Part shown: positions 14,810-21,880 of the stretch, piece after piece
Layout of the letters: every line of letters begins with the position of its first letter
Numbering within the stretch: position 1 is the first letter of the stretch
Assembly (NCBI GenBank): GCA_036336795.1
Contig: JAYZFL010000035.1
Coordinates: 1-23,623, forward strand
Direction of reading: 5' to 3'
DNA from: UBA822 sp036336795
GTDB taxonomy: Bacteria; Gemmatimonadota; Gemmatimonadetes; Longimicrobiales; Gaopeijiaceae
DNA: 23,623 nucleotides
Made by a program: the position numbers and the translations under genes
Notes under the pieces: generated by a model
Seen by the model: the letters and a program-made list of their open reading frames with translations, nothing else
Database searches by the model: none
Told to the model about the DNA's origin: nothing

Positions 14810-15654
14810 TTTCACCGGGTAAAGGACTGTCCCGCGTGCAGGTCTCGAAACTCCTTGATGGACGAATGACCACTCGGAAGGACGTTGTGACCGTGGAGGA
14901 GCCGCTTGAGATCCGTGTGGAGTTCACCCGGAAAGGGGTACGTGAGACGACTGCAGTTTCGGTCACCATGCGTACTCCCGGTGACGATTTTGAGCTTACA
15001 GCGGGATTCTTGTATGGAGAAGGGCTTGTCAGTGACCGTGAGGACATAACTGAAATCAGCTACTGCCGGGGAGACGAACCGCAAATCTACAACATCGTTG
15101 TCGTGAAGCTTCGATCCGGAACTTTTTTCGATGTGGATGCCATTTCGAGGAATTTCTATATGAGTTCGAGTTGCGGTGTGTGCGGGAAAGCATCGCTAGA
15201 GGCGGTCGAGGTCCGTGGGTGTGAACCCTTACCGGACGAAGGGTTGCAGCTCGATCCCGAGATCCTCACCGCTCTCCCAGAAAAACTACGGTCCGGGCAA
15301 GGGTTGTTCGACCGGACGGGTGGAATTCACGCTGCGGGACGGTTCGACGAGACGGGCAAGCTGATATCCCTCCGTGAGGACATAGGTCGCCATAACGCGG
15401 TGGACAAGGTCTTGGGTCACGCGTTTCTCGCGGGAGAGATCCCTCTGGAAAGGACGATTCTTGTCGTCTCGGGCCGGAGTTCCTTTGAAATCCTGCAAAA
15501 GGCGCTTGCTGCAGGGATCCCTTTAGTGGCGGCCGTTGGTGCTCCTTCGAGTCTTGCGGTGGATCTTGCGAAGCGCTTTAACATCAGCCTACTGGGTTTC
15601 ACGCGATCGGAGGGTTTCAACGTATACGCGGGTCCCGAGCGGATCACGGGGTGA
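14806..15654 (+). CDS. fdhD: FdhD, sulfur-transfer accessory protein for formate dehydrogenase
   Basis: The 282-residue protein shows the FdhD pattern: EEPLEIRV near the N-terminus, MRTPGDDFELTAGFLYGEGL, the redox/sulfur-carrying SSCGVCGKAS (Cys123, Cys126) and EDIGRHNAVDKVLG. FdhD passes sulfur from a cysteine desulfurase (IscS in E. coli) to the bis-MGD molybdenum cofactor, which is needed for formate dehydrogenase activity. GTG at 14806 overlaps the cyclase TGA by four bases; another GTG at 14836 is possible. The mobA start overlaps its own stop in the same way. No formate dehydrogenase structural gene is in the window, so its client lies elsewhere in the genome. Confidence 0.93.
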   Translation: MISPGKGLSRVQVSKLLDGRMTTRKDVVTVEEPLEIRVEFTRKGVRETTAVSVTMRTPGDDFELTAGFLYGEGLVSDREDITEISYCRGDEPQIYNIVVVKLRSGTFFDVDAISRNFYMSSSCGVCGKASLEAVEVRGCEPLPDEGLQLDPEILTALPEKLRSGQGLFDRTGGIHAAGRFDETGKLISLREDIGRHNAVDKVLGHAFLAGEIPLERTILVVSGRSSFEILQKALAAGIPLVAAVGAPSSLAVDLAKRFNISLLGFTRSEGFNVYAGPERITG

Positions 15655-16280
15655 ACAACACAAAGGAAAAGTTTTTCGGTGCTGTCCTTGCAGGCGGACA
15701 AAGCCGTCGCCTCGGGCGGCCTAAAGCACTCGTTCCGGTGGATGGTGTCCCTCTCGGCTTGTGGAGCGTGCGGGCCCTGGAAGGAGCCGGCTTGTCGGCG
15801 GGCATAGTCTCGGCTGACGAGGCCATTGGAAAAGTACTGGGCGTTCCGTCGCGGGCTGATCTTCGACCGGGTCTCGGACCCTTAGGGGGGCTTTGGACAG
15901 CCCTCGAGTGGGCCCGGGAGCGGGGTGACGACGGCGTGTTCTTATTGGCATGTGATATGCCTTTCATCACAAAGGAGGTGGTGCGGCTCGTATTGGATCA
16001 ACCAGGTGTGGCATCAGCGGTAGTGCCGTTCGGTCCAGATGGAATGGAGCCATTATGTGCTCTATACAGGCTTCCTTGCGTCGAGGCGGTCGAGAAGAGG
16101 GTGTCGTCGGGTGATTTGTCCCTGCACGGAGTGCTCGGTGTCCTTGATGCATCTCTGGTGGATAGGACCCTTCTCTCTGGAGTCGTGGATCCGAAGATCT
16201 GCTTTTCGAACGTAAACACGGTTGCGGATGTAGTCAGAGCCGAAGAGATCCTCTCGACTTTTACAGAGAAAGAGCTTTGA
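15651..16280 (+). CDS. mobA: Molybdenum cofactor guanylyltransferase
   Basis: The 209-residue protein begins AVLAGGQSRRLGRPKALVPV, the GTP-binding signature of MobA-type nucleotidyltransferases. Asp102 in LLACDMPFI is the expected metal ligand, and LRPGLGPLGGLWTALEWA is a typical MobA segment. It attaches GMP to molybdopterin to form the guanine dinucleotide cofactor used by formate dehydrogenase and other DMSO-reductase-family enzymes. The start is GTG inside the fdhD stop (GTGA overlap). It ends in a TTGA overlap with mobB. An alternative reading as MocA (cytidylyl) is less likely beside fdhD and mobB. Confidence 0.9.
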   Translation: MNNTKEKFFGAVLAGGQSRRLGRPKALVPVDGVPLGLWSVRALEGAGLSAGIVSADEAIGKVLGVPSRADLRPGLGPLGGLWTALEWARERGDDGVFLLACDMPFITKEVVRLVLDQPGVASAVVPFGPDGMEPLCALYRLPCVEAVEKRVSSGDLSLHGVLGVLDASLVDRTLLSGVVDPKICFSNVNTVADVVRAEEILSTFTEKEL

Positions 16281-16828
16281 CCAGCCGGGATAGGGAATTG
16301 AGTGGGGGGCCACCCGTCGTGAGCGTCATCGGCTTTAAAGACAGCGGAAAGACCTCTGTAGCCGTGGGATTGATCTCTGCACTGGAGCGACGCGGACGGC
16401 AAGTAGTGGCGATCAAGCACGGGCATCGCTTCGAGGTTGATACACCCGGGACGGACTCGTGGCGTCTTCGTCACGAAGGTGGTGCTCGTCGCGTCGTACT
16501 TGCAGGACCGGAGGATATGGTTGTGATGGGTGGATGGGGATCGATGGGAGAGCCGTCTGTGAAAGAGGTGGTGAATCGATTCGTCTCCGACGCAGAAATC
16601 GTCGTAGTCGAAGGATACAAAACCTCGAATCTTCCGAAGATCGAGGTGTATCGGACCGCAGCCCATCCAGAGCCGTTCTATCAACCCGACCTACCTGGCT
16701 CGGAACAATTTCTGGCTTTGGTCACGGATGCTCCTGAAATTGAAGTACCAATCCCGGTGCTTGATCTGAACGCGCCCGATCTTTCGGATCAACTAGCCGA
16801 CCTCGTCGAGAGTAAGCTCCTGTCGTAG
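16277..16828 (+). CDS. mobB: Molybdopterin-guanine dinucleotide biosynthesis protein B
   Basis: The 183-residue P-loop GTPase has VSVIGFKDSGKTSVAVGLI (Walker A at about 19-26) and the MobB-specific KHGHRFEVDTPGTDSWRLRH. VVVEGYK later in the protein is the usual MobB segment before the GTPase C-terminal part. MobB assists MobA in making the guanine dinucleotide cofactor and is not always essential. The proposed start is TTG overlapping the mobA stop (TTGA). A GTG at 16319, just before the first beta strand, is an alternative that would remove a short unconserved tail. The next gene begins 8 nt after its stop. Confidence 0.92.
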   Translation: MTSRDRELSGGPPVVSVIGFKDSGKTSVAVGLISALERRGRQVVAIKHGHRFEVDTPGTDSWRLRHEGGARRVVLAGPEDMVVMGGWGSMGEPSVKEVVNRFVSDAEIVVVEGYKTSNLPKIEVYRTAAHPEPFYQPDLPGSEQFLALVTDAPEIEVPIPVLDLNAPDLSDQLADLVESKLLS

Positions 16829-16836
16829 CTTCTGTT

Positions 16837-18591
16837 ATGAAATCCGCTGCCGCTCGCCAGGTCGGACGGTCCAGGTGGATCGTTGCACTTGGAGTATCCT
16901 TCACCGCGCTTGTGTTGCTGGCTTTAGTTCCAGTGTTCCTGGAGCGTCAGGAGGACCGACTCGAGCGTGAGATCGAAACTTTCTCCTTGGCGCGTCCGAT
17001 GCTCCCCGAGGTGGCCCTCGTCCATTCTCGTGAAATGATGCGTATCGAGCAGTATGTGAATTCTGGCGATCCGAGCTTTGTCACTTCCTATCAGAGCGAC
17101 CTCAGGCGAGAAGAAGATCTCTTGAATGACTTGAGGCAAGTGATTCGAAGTATGCCTGCCACCTACCGCAGCGATTTGGCCCAACTTGAGGCACGGTCAA
17201 GCGATTGGAAGGTTCTTCACTCCCCGCTCATGGAGCCGGGTGTGATCGCGACGACCCCACAAGAATTCCGAGAAAGTATAGGGGACGACCGGGCTCGGTA
17301 CGAAGCACTGCGAACCGCCTTCCGCGCCTTTGAAGACCGATTGATCAGTGATGCGACGTCGGCGTCGTTTCGACTGGAGCGACAACGAGCCCTGCAATTC
17401 TGGATCATCGTTGGGGCGATCGGCCTAGCGGTGGCCGGTGCCTTGGCAATGGTAATCGTTGGTGTCGGGCTCCAGGATCTTGCCAGGAGCGAGACGCAGC
17501 GTCGCCTCGAGACCGTAGCTGCACGTCGCAAAGTTCGAGCGATATTGCGGGGGACCACGGACGGACTCATCGGCCTAGATCTGGATGGCTGTTGCACTTT
17601 CCTGAATGAGGCTGGGGCTCGGATGCTCGGTTACTCGCCACGGGACCTGCGAGGGAAGCGGGTGCATGGACTTATTCATCACGCCGACCAAGACGGTAGC
17701 AAGCACAGTGAAGGTTGGTGGCCGGCAAAGCTATCATCGGGATCTGAAAAGACCGTACGAATCTTGGACGAGATACTTTGGCGGAAAGACGGATCATCCT
17801 TTCCCGTTCAGCTCACCGTGAGTCCAATGACCGATGGCTTGGAGGCCCGGGGTGTCGTGCTCACTTTCACGGATATGACTGAGATACGAGCAGCTGAAGA
17901 TGCGCTTCGGGATGCGGTGCAGGCCAGGGATGAAGTTATGGCTGTGGTTTCCCACGACCTTCGGAATCCGGTCGGAACGATCGCGGCTGCCGCTGAGCTT
18001 ATGGCCGACGCTGAGCTTCCTACAGCTCAGCAGAGTGAGAATTTAGACATTATTCAACGGTCGGCCTATCGAATCAACAGATTAATTCAAGATCTCTTGG
18101 ATGTAGCTCGGATTGAAGCTGGACGTTTTTCAGTGCGGACTGAAGCGCTGGATCTGTCGGAGATGATTGAGGATGCGGTCTCCCAGGCCCGCTTACAGGC
18201 CTCCATCAAGAACATCCAGGTTTCGTCCGAAGTCCCATCTTCTCTGCCCTTGGTCCAAGCAGATCGTGACCGCATCCTGCAGGTTTTGGAGAATCTGTTA
18301 GATAATGGGATCAAGTTTACTCCGGAAGGTGGATCGGTTTTGGTGTTGGCTATCCCGACCGATGGGGGAGTGTCGCTGACGGTGTCGGACACGGGGCCTG
18401 GGATCGAGCCCGAGTTGCGGGATCATCTTTTCGATCGGTTCTGGAAAGGTAATCGGTCAGGGTTAAAGGGAGCCGGACTCGGCCTAGCGATTGTAAGGGG
18501 AATCCTCAGGGCCCATGGAGCGGACGTGGAAGTAGAGACGGAAATGGGCGAGGGGAGTGCCTTTTCCTTTATTCTGAGTCTGGCGAATTGA
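16837..18591 (+). CDS. Membrane-bound PAS sensor histidine kinase (orphan)
   Basis: The 584-residue protein has a transmembrane helix at 14-35, a helical extracytoplasmic domain at about 36-187 resembling CHASE3/four-helix sensors, and a second helix at 188-212. A PAS domain follows (about 230-352, with FLNEAGARMLGYSPRDLRGK and WRKDGSSFPVQLTVSP). The HisKA domain has the phosphorylated His373 in VVSHDLRNPVG. The ATPase domain has ENLLDNGIKFTPEGG (N box), SDTGPGIEP and KGAGLGLAIVRG. All catalytic boxes are intact. It lies 8 nt after mobB and is probably read from the same transcript, yet no response regulator is in the window. The ligand is unknown. Its last 23 bp overlap the opposite-strand ABC gene. 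No clear ribosome-binding site precedes ATG 16837. Confidence 0.92.
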   Translation: MKSAAARQVGRSRWIVALGVSFTALVLLALVPVFLERQEDRLEREIETFSLARPMLPEVALVHSREMMRIEQYVNSGDPSFVTSYQSDLRREEDLLNDLRQVIRSMPATYRSDLAQLEARSSDWKVLHSPLMEPGVIATTPQEFRESIGDDRARYEALRTAFRAFEDRLISDATSASFRLERQRALQFWIIVGAIGLAVAGALAMVIVGVGLQDLARSETQRRLETVAARRKVRAILRGTTDGLIGLDLDGCCTFLNEAGARMLGYSPRDLRGKRVHGLIHHADQDGSKHSEGWWPAKLSSGSEKTVRILDEILWRKDGSSFPVQLTVSPMTDGLEARGVVLTFTDMTEIRAAEDALRDAVQARDEVMAVVSHDLRNPVGTIAAAAELMADAELPTAQQSENLDIIQRSAYRINRLIQDLLDVARIEAGRFSVRTEALDLSEMIEDAVSQARLQASIKNIQVSSEVPSSLPLVQADRDRILQVLENLLDNGIKFTPEGGSVLVLAIPTDGGVSLTVSDTGPGIEPELRDHLFDRFWKGNRSGLKGAGLGLAIVRGILRAHGADVEVETEMGEGSAFSFILSLAN

Positions 18592-19669
18592 GGCTGAGGG
18601 TCTGGCATGAGTTTCGGACAATCGACGCATAATCCGATACCAAAGCTAAACTGACTCGGTCGCCGCAGGTGTAGGCTTGATTGGTTGGCAGGTGTACCGT
18701 GAGCGACCGCTGCCCGCCCGCTTCTGTAGGAACCTCCACCTCTGCCTCGATGTTGTTTCCCGTGTAGGTCGTCGAAGTGATCGCGCCTTTCAGTGCACCG
18801 TCCTCGGAGAGTTCGAATCCCTCCGGACGAACTGCAACCATCACGGGCACACCGTCCGGAAGGCTGGCTCGATCAACCTGACAAAAGGACCCGAAATCCG
18901 TAAGCACGCATCCGTTTTCCCCCTGGATCAGTCCTTGGAGCAGATTGGTTCGACCGACAAAGGTCGCGACGAAGATTGATTCAGGTTGCTTATAGATATC
19001 CATGGGAGTTCCGATCTGCTCGATTCTACCCTGGTTCATCACGGCGATCCGGTCAGAAACCGCGAGAGCATCTCGCTGGTCATGGCTGACGAGGATACAG
19101 GTAATGCCGGCAGACCTTAAGCTTGCAACGACTTCGTCTCGAACGTTGTCCCGGAGATGAGCATCCAGATTACTGAACGGTTCGTCCATGAGGACGACTA
19201 CAGGCTCCGGTGCGATAGCCCTCGCAAGGGCCACCCGTTGCTGCTGCCCCCCCGATAGCTCGTGAGGGTAGCGGTCGAAATGGTGTGAGAGATCTAGAAG
19301 GTCGAGGACCTTTTTTGCCTGGGCTGCACGCTCCGACTTCGGACGGTGGTGGAGGCCAAACATGACGTTTTCTCCCACCCTCAGGTGAGGAAATAGGGCG
19401 TAGTCCTGAAACAACATCCCGACCCCGCGGTTTTCGGGAGGTGTCCAGGCCCCGTTACCGGAAACCGCCAAGCTACGAATTCGGATGGTTCCCTCGTCCG
19501 GCGACTCAAACCCCGCGATGAGTCGCAACGTCGTTGTTTTCCCGCACCCACTTGGGCCGAGAAGCGTCACGACCTCGCCTTCCTGCACATCAAGCGAGAC
19601 GCCAGATAAAGCATGGATAGGCCCTGGCCAGTACTTCTTTCCCACATTTTCTAGATCAATTACTGACAT
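18569..19669 (-). CDS. ABC transporter ATPase, ferric-iron (FbpC/AfuC) type
   Basis: The 366-residue protein has Walker A GPSGCGKT (38-45), Q-loop Gln88 in LFQDYALFPH, signature LSGGQQQR (138-145), Walker B VVLMDEPFSNLD (Asp162, Glu163) and switch His196 in VSHDQRDALAVSDRI. A TOBE-type regulatory domain occupies roughly 235-355. The length and these segments place it in the CUT1/Fe3+/spermidine-putrescine group (PotA, FbpC, CysA). The Fur box 15 bp before its start argues for ferric iron. It powers import across the inner membrane with permease and binding protein subunits, none of which is adjacent. Its last 23 bp overlap the convergent histidine kinase gene. No clear ribosome-binding site precedes the ATG, so translation may be leaderless or depend on the Fur-box region. 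Confidence 0.9.
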   Translation of the reverse strand: MSVIDLENVGKKYWPGPIHALSGVSLDVQEGEVVTLLGPSGCGKTTTLRLIAGFESPDEGTIRIRSLAVSGNGAWTPPENRGVGMLFQDYALFPHLRVGENVMFGLHHRPKSERAAQAKKVLDLLDLSHHFDRYPHELSGGQQQRVALARAIAPEPVVVLMDEPFSNLDAHLRDNVRDEVVASLRSAGITCILVSHDQRDALAVSDRIAVMNQGRIEQIGTPMDIYKQPESIFVATFVGRTNLLQGLIQGENGCVLTDFGSFCQVDRASLPDGVPVMVAVRPEGFELSEDGALKGAITSTTYTGNNIEAEVEVPTEAGGQRSLTVHLPTNQAYTCGDRVSLALVSDYASIVRNSCQTLSLNSPDSE

Positions 19670-19684
19670 ACCAGCGGTCGTGGT

Positions 19685-19699
19685 TGAGAATCATTTTCA
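19685..19699 (-). promoter_or_regulatory. Fur box before the ABC ATPase gene
   Basis: TGAGAATCATTTTCA is a 7-1-7 inverted repeat that differs from the Fur consensus TGATAATNATTATCA at only two positions; the flanking T and A extend the symmetry. It lies 15 bp upstream of the ABC start, where iron-loaded Fur would block transcription. Confidence 0.65.
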
Positions 19700-19704
19700 A
19701 CTCG

Positions 19705-19723
19705 TTATCGATCTTAGCGATAA
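19705..19723. promoter_or_regulatory. Second inverted repeat beside the Fur box
   Basis: TTATCG (19705-19710) and CGATAA (19718-19723) are perfect 6-bp arms separated by 7 bp, 5 bp from the Fur box. It could be a second operator or a weak second Fur-type site. Confidence 0.35.
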
Positions 19724-19820
19724 GGGCGGAAGATTTCAATGCGCTTGTGACGAATTGAAAATTTCCCCAGGTGAGAGAAGACGGTATTGGGCTAGATTTC
19801 CTTTAATGGTGCCGCCCGGA

Positions 19821-20609
19821 CTAACGCACCAGATGTGGGTGGTCTCCTGAGGAACCAGCCCACGCGACGAGCCGCTCAATCTGGTCCGTCGTAAAGCGAG
19901 TGACTCCTGCTTTCTGGAGTATCGCCGCCTCTTCAGGATCGTTTACTGTCCAAGTGGCGACCTCGAGGCCATTTGCACGGGCTCTTTGTACAACGGACGG
20001 ATCCCTCAGAACAAACTCATGGTGCAGGTCGAGAATGGCTCGCGGGTCAGAGGTAGCTCGCGCCAGTGCTTCCGGGAACTGATTGGATGACACAACGATG
20101 TAACCGATCCCTACAGTCGAATCCGCGGTTCGAACGTGTTCTAGGGCAGTCCAGTCGATACTGATGAACGTCGTCTGCTCGAGTAGCTTCCTGTCCCGAA
20201 CCAATCGCACGATTTGACGCAGATCCTCAGTCTTGCGGGACCGCTTTATTTCTGGATAGATATGATCGACACGTCCGTTCAGTAGCTCCAGAGCTTCCGT
20301 AAAGGAGGGGATTCGCTCTCCGGCAAACTCCGATGAAAACCAAATGCCTGCATCGAGCACTTGGAGTTGCTGCAGGGTCATCCCGTCGACCGGGCCAACT
20401 CCGTTGGTCGTTCGCTCCAAGAGGTCATCGTGAAAGAGGATTGGTGTTCCACAAAGTGCGAATTGGAGGTCGAATTCAACGGCCCGTGCGCCTGCAGTGA
20501 GGGCCGCTTCAATCGACGCCAGCGTATTCTCTGGGGCGATAGCCGGATATCCTCTGTGACCGATTACTTCGATCGGATCCGAGAGATCAGCCTTCAGGGG
20601 CTGGATCAT
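19821..20609 (-). CDS. Glycerophosphodiester phosphodiesterase (GDPD family)
   Basis: The 262-residue TIM-barrel protein has the GDPD signature VIGHRGYPAIAPENTLASI (His18, Arg19, Glu27), the metal-binding Glu46 and Asp48 in AVEFDLQF, and the second catalytic His60 in ILFHDDLLERTTNG. C-terminal ANGLEVATWTVNDPEEA and the TD in FTTDQIERL are also typical. It hydrolyses deacylated phospholipids to glycerol-3-phosphate and an alcohol. No signal peptide is present, so it is the cytoplasmic (UgpQ-like) type. UgpQ-like enzymes often accompany an ATPase of the same class as the next gene (UgpC). However, 151 bp and a Fur box separate the two, so I do not treat them as one operon. No ribosome-binding site precedes the ATG; an inverted repeat lies there instead. 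Confidence 0.92.
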   Translation of the reverse strand: MIQPLKADLSDPIEVIGHRGYPAIAPENTLASIEAALTAGARAVEFDLQFALCGTPILFHDDLLERTTNGVGPVDGMTLQQLQVLDAGIWFSSEFAGERIPSFTEALELLNGRVDHIYPEIKRSRKTEDLRQIVRLVRDRKLLEQTTFISIDWTALEHVRTADSTVGIGYIVVSSNQFPEALARATSDPRAILDLHHEFVLRDPSVVQRARANGLEVATWTVNDPEEAAILQKAGVTRFTTDQIERLVAWAGSSGDHPHLVR

Positions 20610-20612
20610 AGA

Positions 20613-20635
20613 AGAGCAAACGACAAATTTGCTCT
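20613..20635 (-). repeat. Hairpin or operator abutting the GDPD start
   Basis: AGAGCAAA (20613-20620) and TTTGCTCT (20628-20635) are perfect 8-bp arms with a 7-nt loop, ending 3 nt before the GDPD ATG. They occupy the place of a ribosome-binding site, so they could control translation or be a repressor site. Confidence 0.5.
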
Positions 20636-21003
20636 GGATTTCTGAACTTTCATTGGGACCTAGTTTTTTCCAGAGTTTGGTGGCTATTCGATCGGATAAA
20701 TTCTATCTGTCGTTCCATAAGCTCGATGGGTAGTCCAGGTTGAGATCGTCTTTTGGTTCGCTTCTTCTCAAGGAAGAAGCTTCAGCGTTAGGACCCTGGT
20801 TGAAGGTAGTGAGAAGTGAGCAAGTTGGCTGGTCAGACATGCGGGTGAGCGTCGGTCACTCCACCCACCTGGGACCTCTGGGACGACATCGGAGTTTGGG
20901 GTCGGAGACGAGAGCGTATCGAACTGACCTGCGGACAGGACGTCTCTGGCGACCCTCATTGAAGAGATGAGACGGGATCTCTGTTGGGTCATTGAAGTTT
21001 TCA

Positions 21004-21030
21004 ACTGACAGACTGTCGTAGTGCTTTTTT
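21004..21030 (+). terminator. Possible intrinsic terminator or attenuator before the thioesterase
   Basis: GACA (21007-21010) pairs with TGTC (21014-21017), with outer ACT/AGT pairs across a 2-nt bulge, then GC and TTTTTT. The stem is weak, but the T-run is clear. It lies 75 nt before the thioesterase ATG. Confidence 0.3.
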
Positions 21031-21105
21031 GCGTTCCGGAGCCGGATCCTAGAGAATACTGTTTAGATTGATTTCTCGACTGCAATTCCCGGAGAGTTTC
21101 CCCGA

Positions 21106-21564
21106 ATGGCGGACCTTGATGAGTTCCGGTTTTGGCACCCCGTCGATGTCCGCTTTCAAGATGTAGACCTTTACGGCCACGTGCATCATTCCAAGGCTCT
21201 GATTTACTTCGAGGAGGCTAGGTGGGCTTACTGGAACGATGTTGTGGACCCTATCCAATCCTCAAATGTGATGTACGTGCTCTCTGAGGTGCGAGTGCGA
21301 TATCACGAGCGGATTACTTATCCTCTCAAGGTCGACGTGGGGGTTCGGGTATCACTCCTCGGGAGGAAGCACTTCGTCATGGAATACGAGTTGAGATCCA
21401 CCGAAAGGGTGCTTCTCGCTTCGGGAAGCAGCGTCCAAGTCATGTTCGACTATGACAAGAAAGACTCGATAACGATTCCCTCTTCAATCCGGAGAGCCAT
21501 TGAAAATTGGGATCTCCCACACCAGCCGGACGGTTCCCACGTGGCTCCACCGGAGGATTACTAG
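21106..21564 (+). CDS. Hotdog-fold acyl-CoA thioesterase (4HBT/YbgC-like)
   Basis: The 152-residue protein has the 4HBT signature VRFQDVDLYGHVHHSKALIYFEEAR at about 15-39, with the catalytic Asp in the DVDLYGHV segment. The rest follows the single hotdog domain: the long helix, then beta strands such as VRVRYHERITYPLKVDVGV and FVMEYELRS. Family members hydrolyse acyl-CoA or aryl-CoA thioesters in the cytoplasm as tetramers. The C-terminal 20 residues are an unconserved Pro/His-rich tail. The usual GHVNN is GHVHH here. GGAGAG about 9 nt before the ATG serves as ribosome-binding site. It is a single-gene unit; no tol-pal genes (the usual ybgC context) are nearby, so the gene symbol is withheld and the substrate is unknown. 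Confidence 0.87.
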   Translation: MADLDEFRFWHPVDVRFQDVDLYGHVHHSKALIYFEEARWAYWNDVVDPIQSSNVMYVLSEVRVRYHERITYPLKVDVGVRVSLLGRKHFVMEYELRSTERVLLASGSSVQVMFDYDKKDSITIPSSIRRAIENWDLPHQPDGSHVAPPEDY

Positions 21565-21880
21565 ATTTCCTTTCTTGTCGGATCCGAGTGTGACTCCCAC
21601 CAGAGCTTTCTGTAACAAAATGACGTGTGGGAGGTAGTAAATCATGTAGGGTGAGTTCGACTAGGTGGGAAAGTGGGCACGGTCAGTTCGCGTTCAGTGA
21701 GATGAGCGTTTAGAAGGAGAAATCAGTACGGTGTGGTTGACCGCGCCTTGAGTATGCTTAATTTGTAATGCTGTGCCTTGGATGTAGCCTAGGGCATGTT
21801 GACACGTGGAGCGTCGGTGGGACTTCTAGAAAGAGGTCAACCGACGCCATTAATTCAGAACCCATCCAGGAGTTAGGATA
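21565..21880. other. Intergenic region before the TPR gene
   Basis: These 316 bp carry a possible hairpin with 7-bp arms CTCCCAC (21594-21600) and GTGGGAG (21627-21633) soon after the thioesterase stop, a TTGACA hexamer at 21799-21804 without a convincing -10 partner, the strong stem-loop at 21811-21847 and the AGGAG ribosome-binding site at 21868-21872. No protein gene is supported. Confidence 0.5.
21811..21847 (+). repeat. Long stem-loop in the TPR gene leader
   Basis: GCGTCGGT (21811-21818) pairs with ACCGACGC (21840-21847). After a small GG/A internal loop, GACTTCT (21821-21827) pairs with AGAGGTC (21832-21838) with one G-U wobble, closing on the tetraloop AGAA (21828-21831). That is 15 pairs in 37 nt, ending 33 nt before ATG 21881. 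There is no T-tract, so it is not a standard terminator. Confidence 0.6.

Larger units (their letters stand above)
20610..21105. other. Gene-free stretch between GDPD and thioesterase
   Basis: In these 496 bp between divergent genes I see no supported protein gene. On the plus strand there are three hairpins: GCTTCTTC/GAAGAAGC (20760-20780), AGAGAT/ATCTCT (20963-20982) and a short bulged stem at 21004-21022 followed by six T residues (21025-21030). They could belong to a small RNA or to a leader/attenuator of the thioesterase gene. Confidence 0.45.

Noticed and set aside
20740..21085. Overlapping short open frames on both strands (76 and 105 codons) before the thioesterase
   Set aside because: Low-complexity translations without ribosome-binding sites; the region is better explained as intergenic with hairpins.
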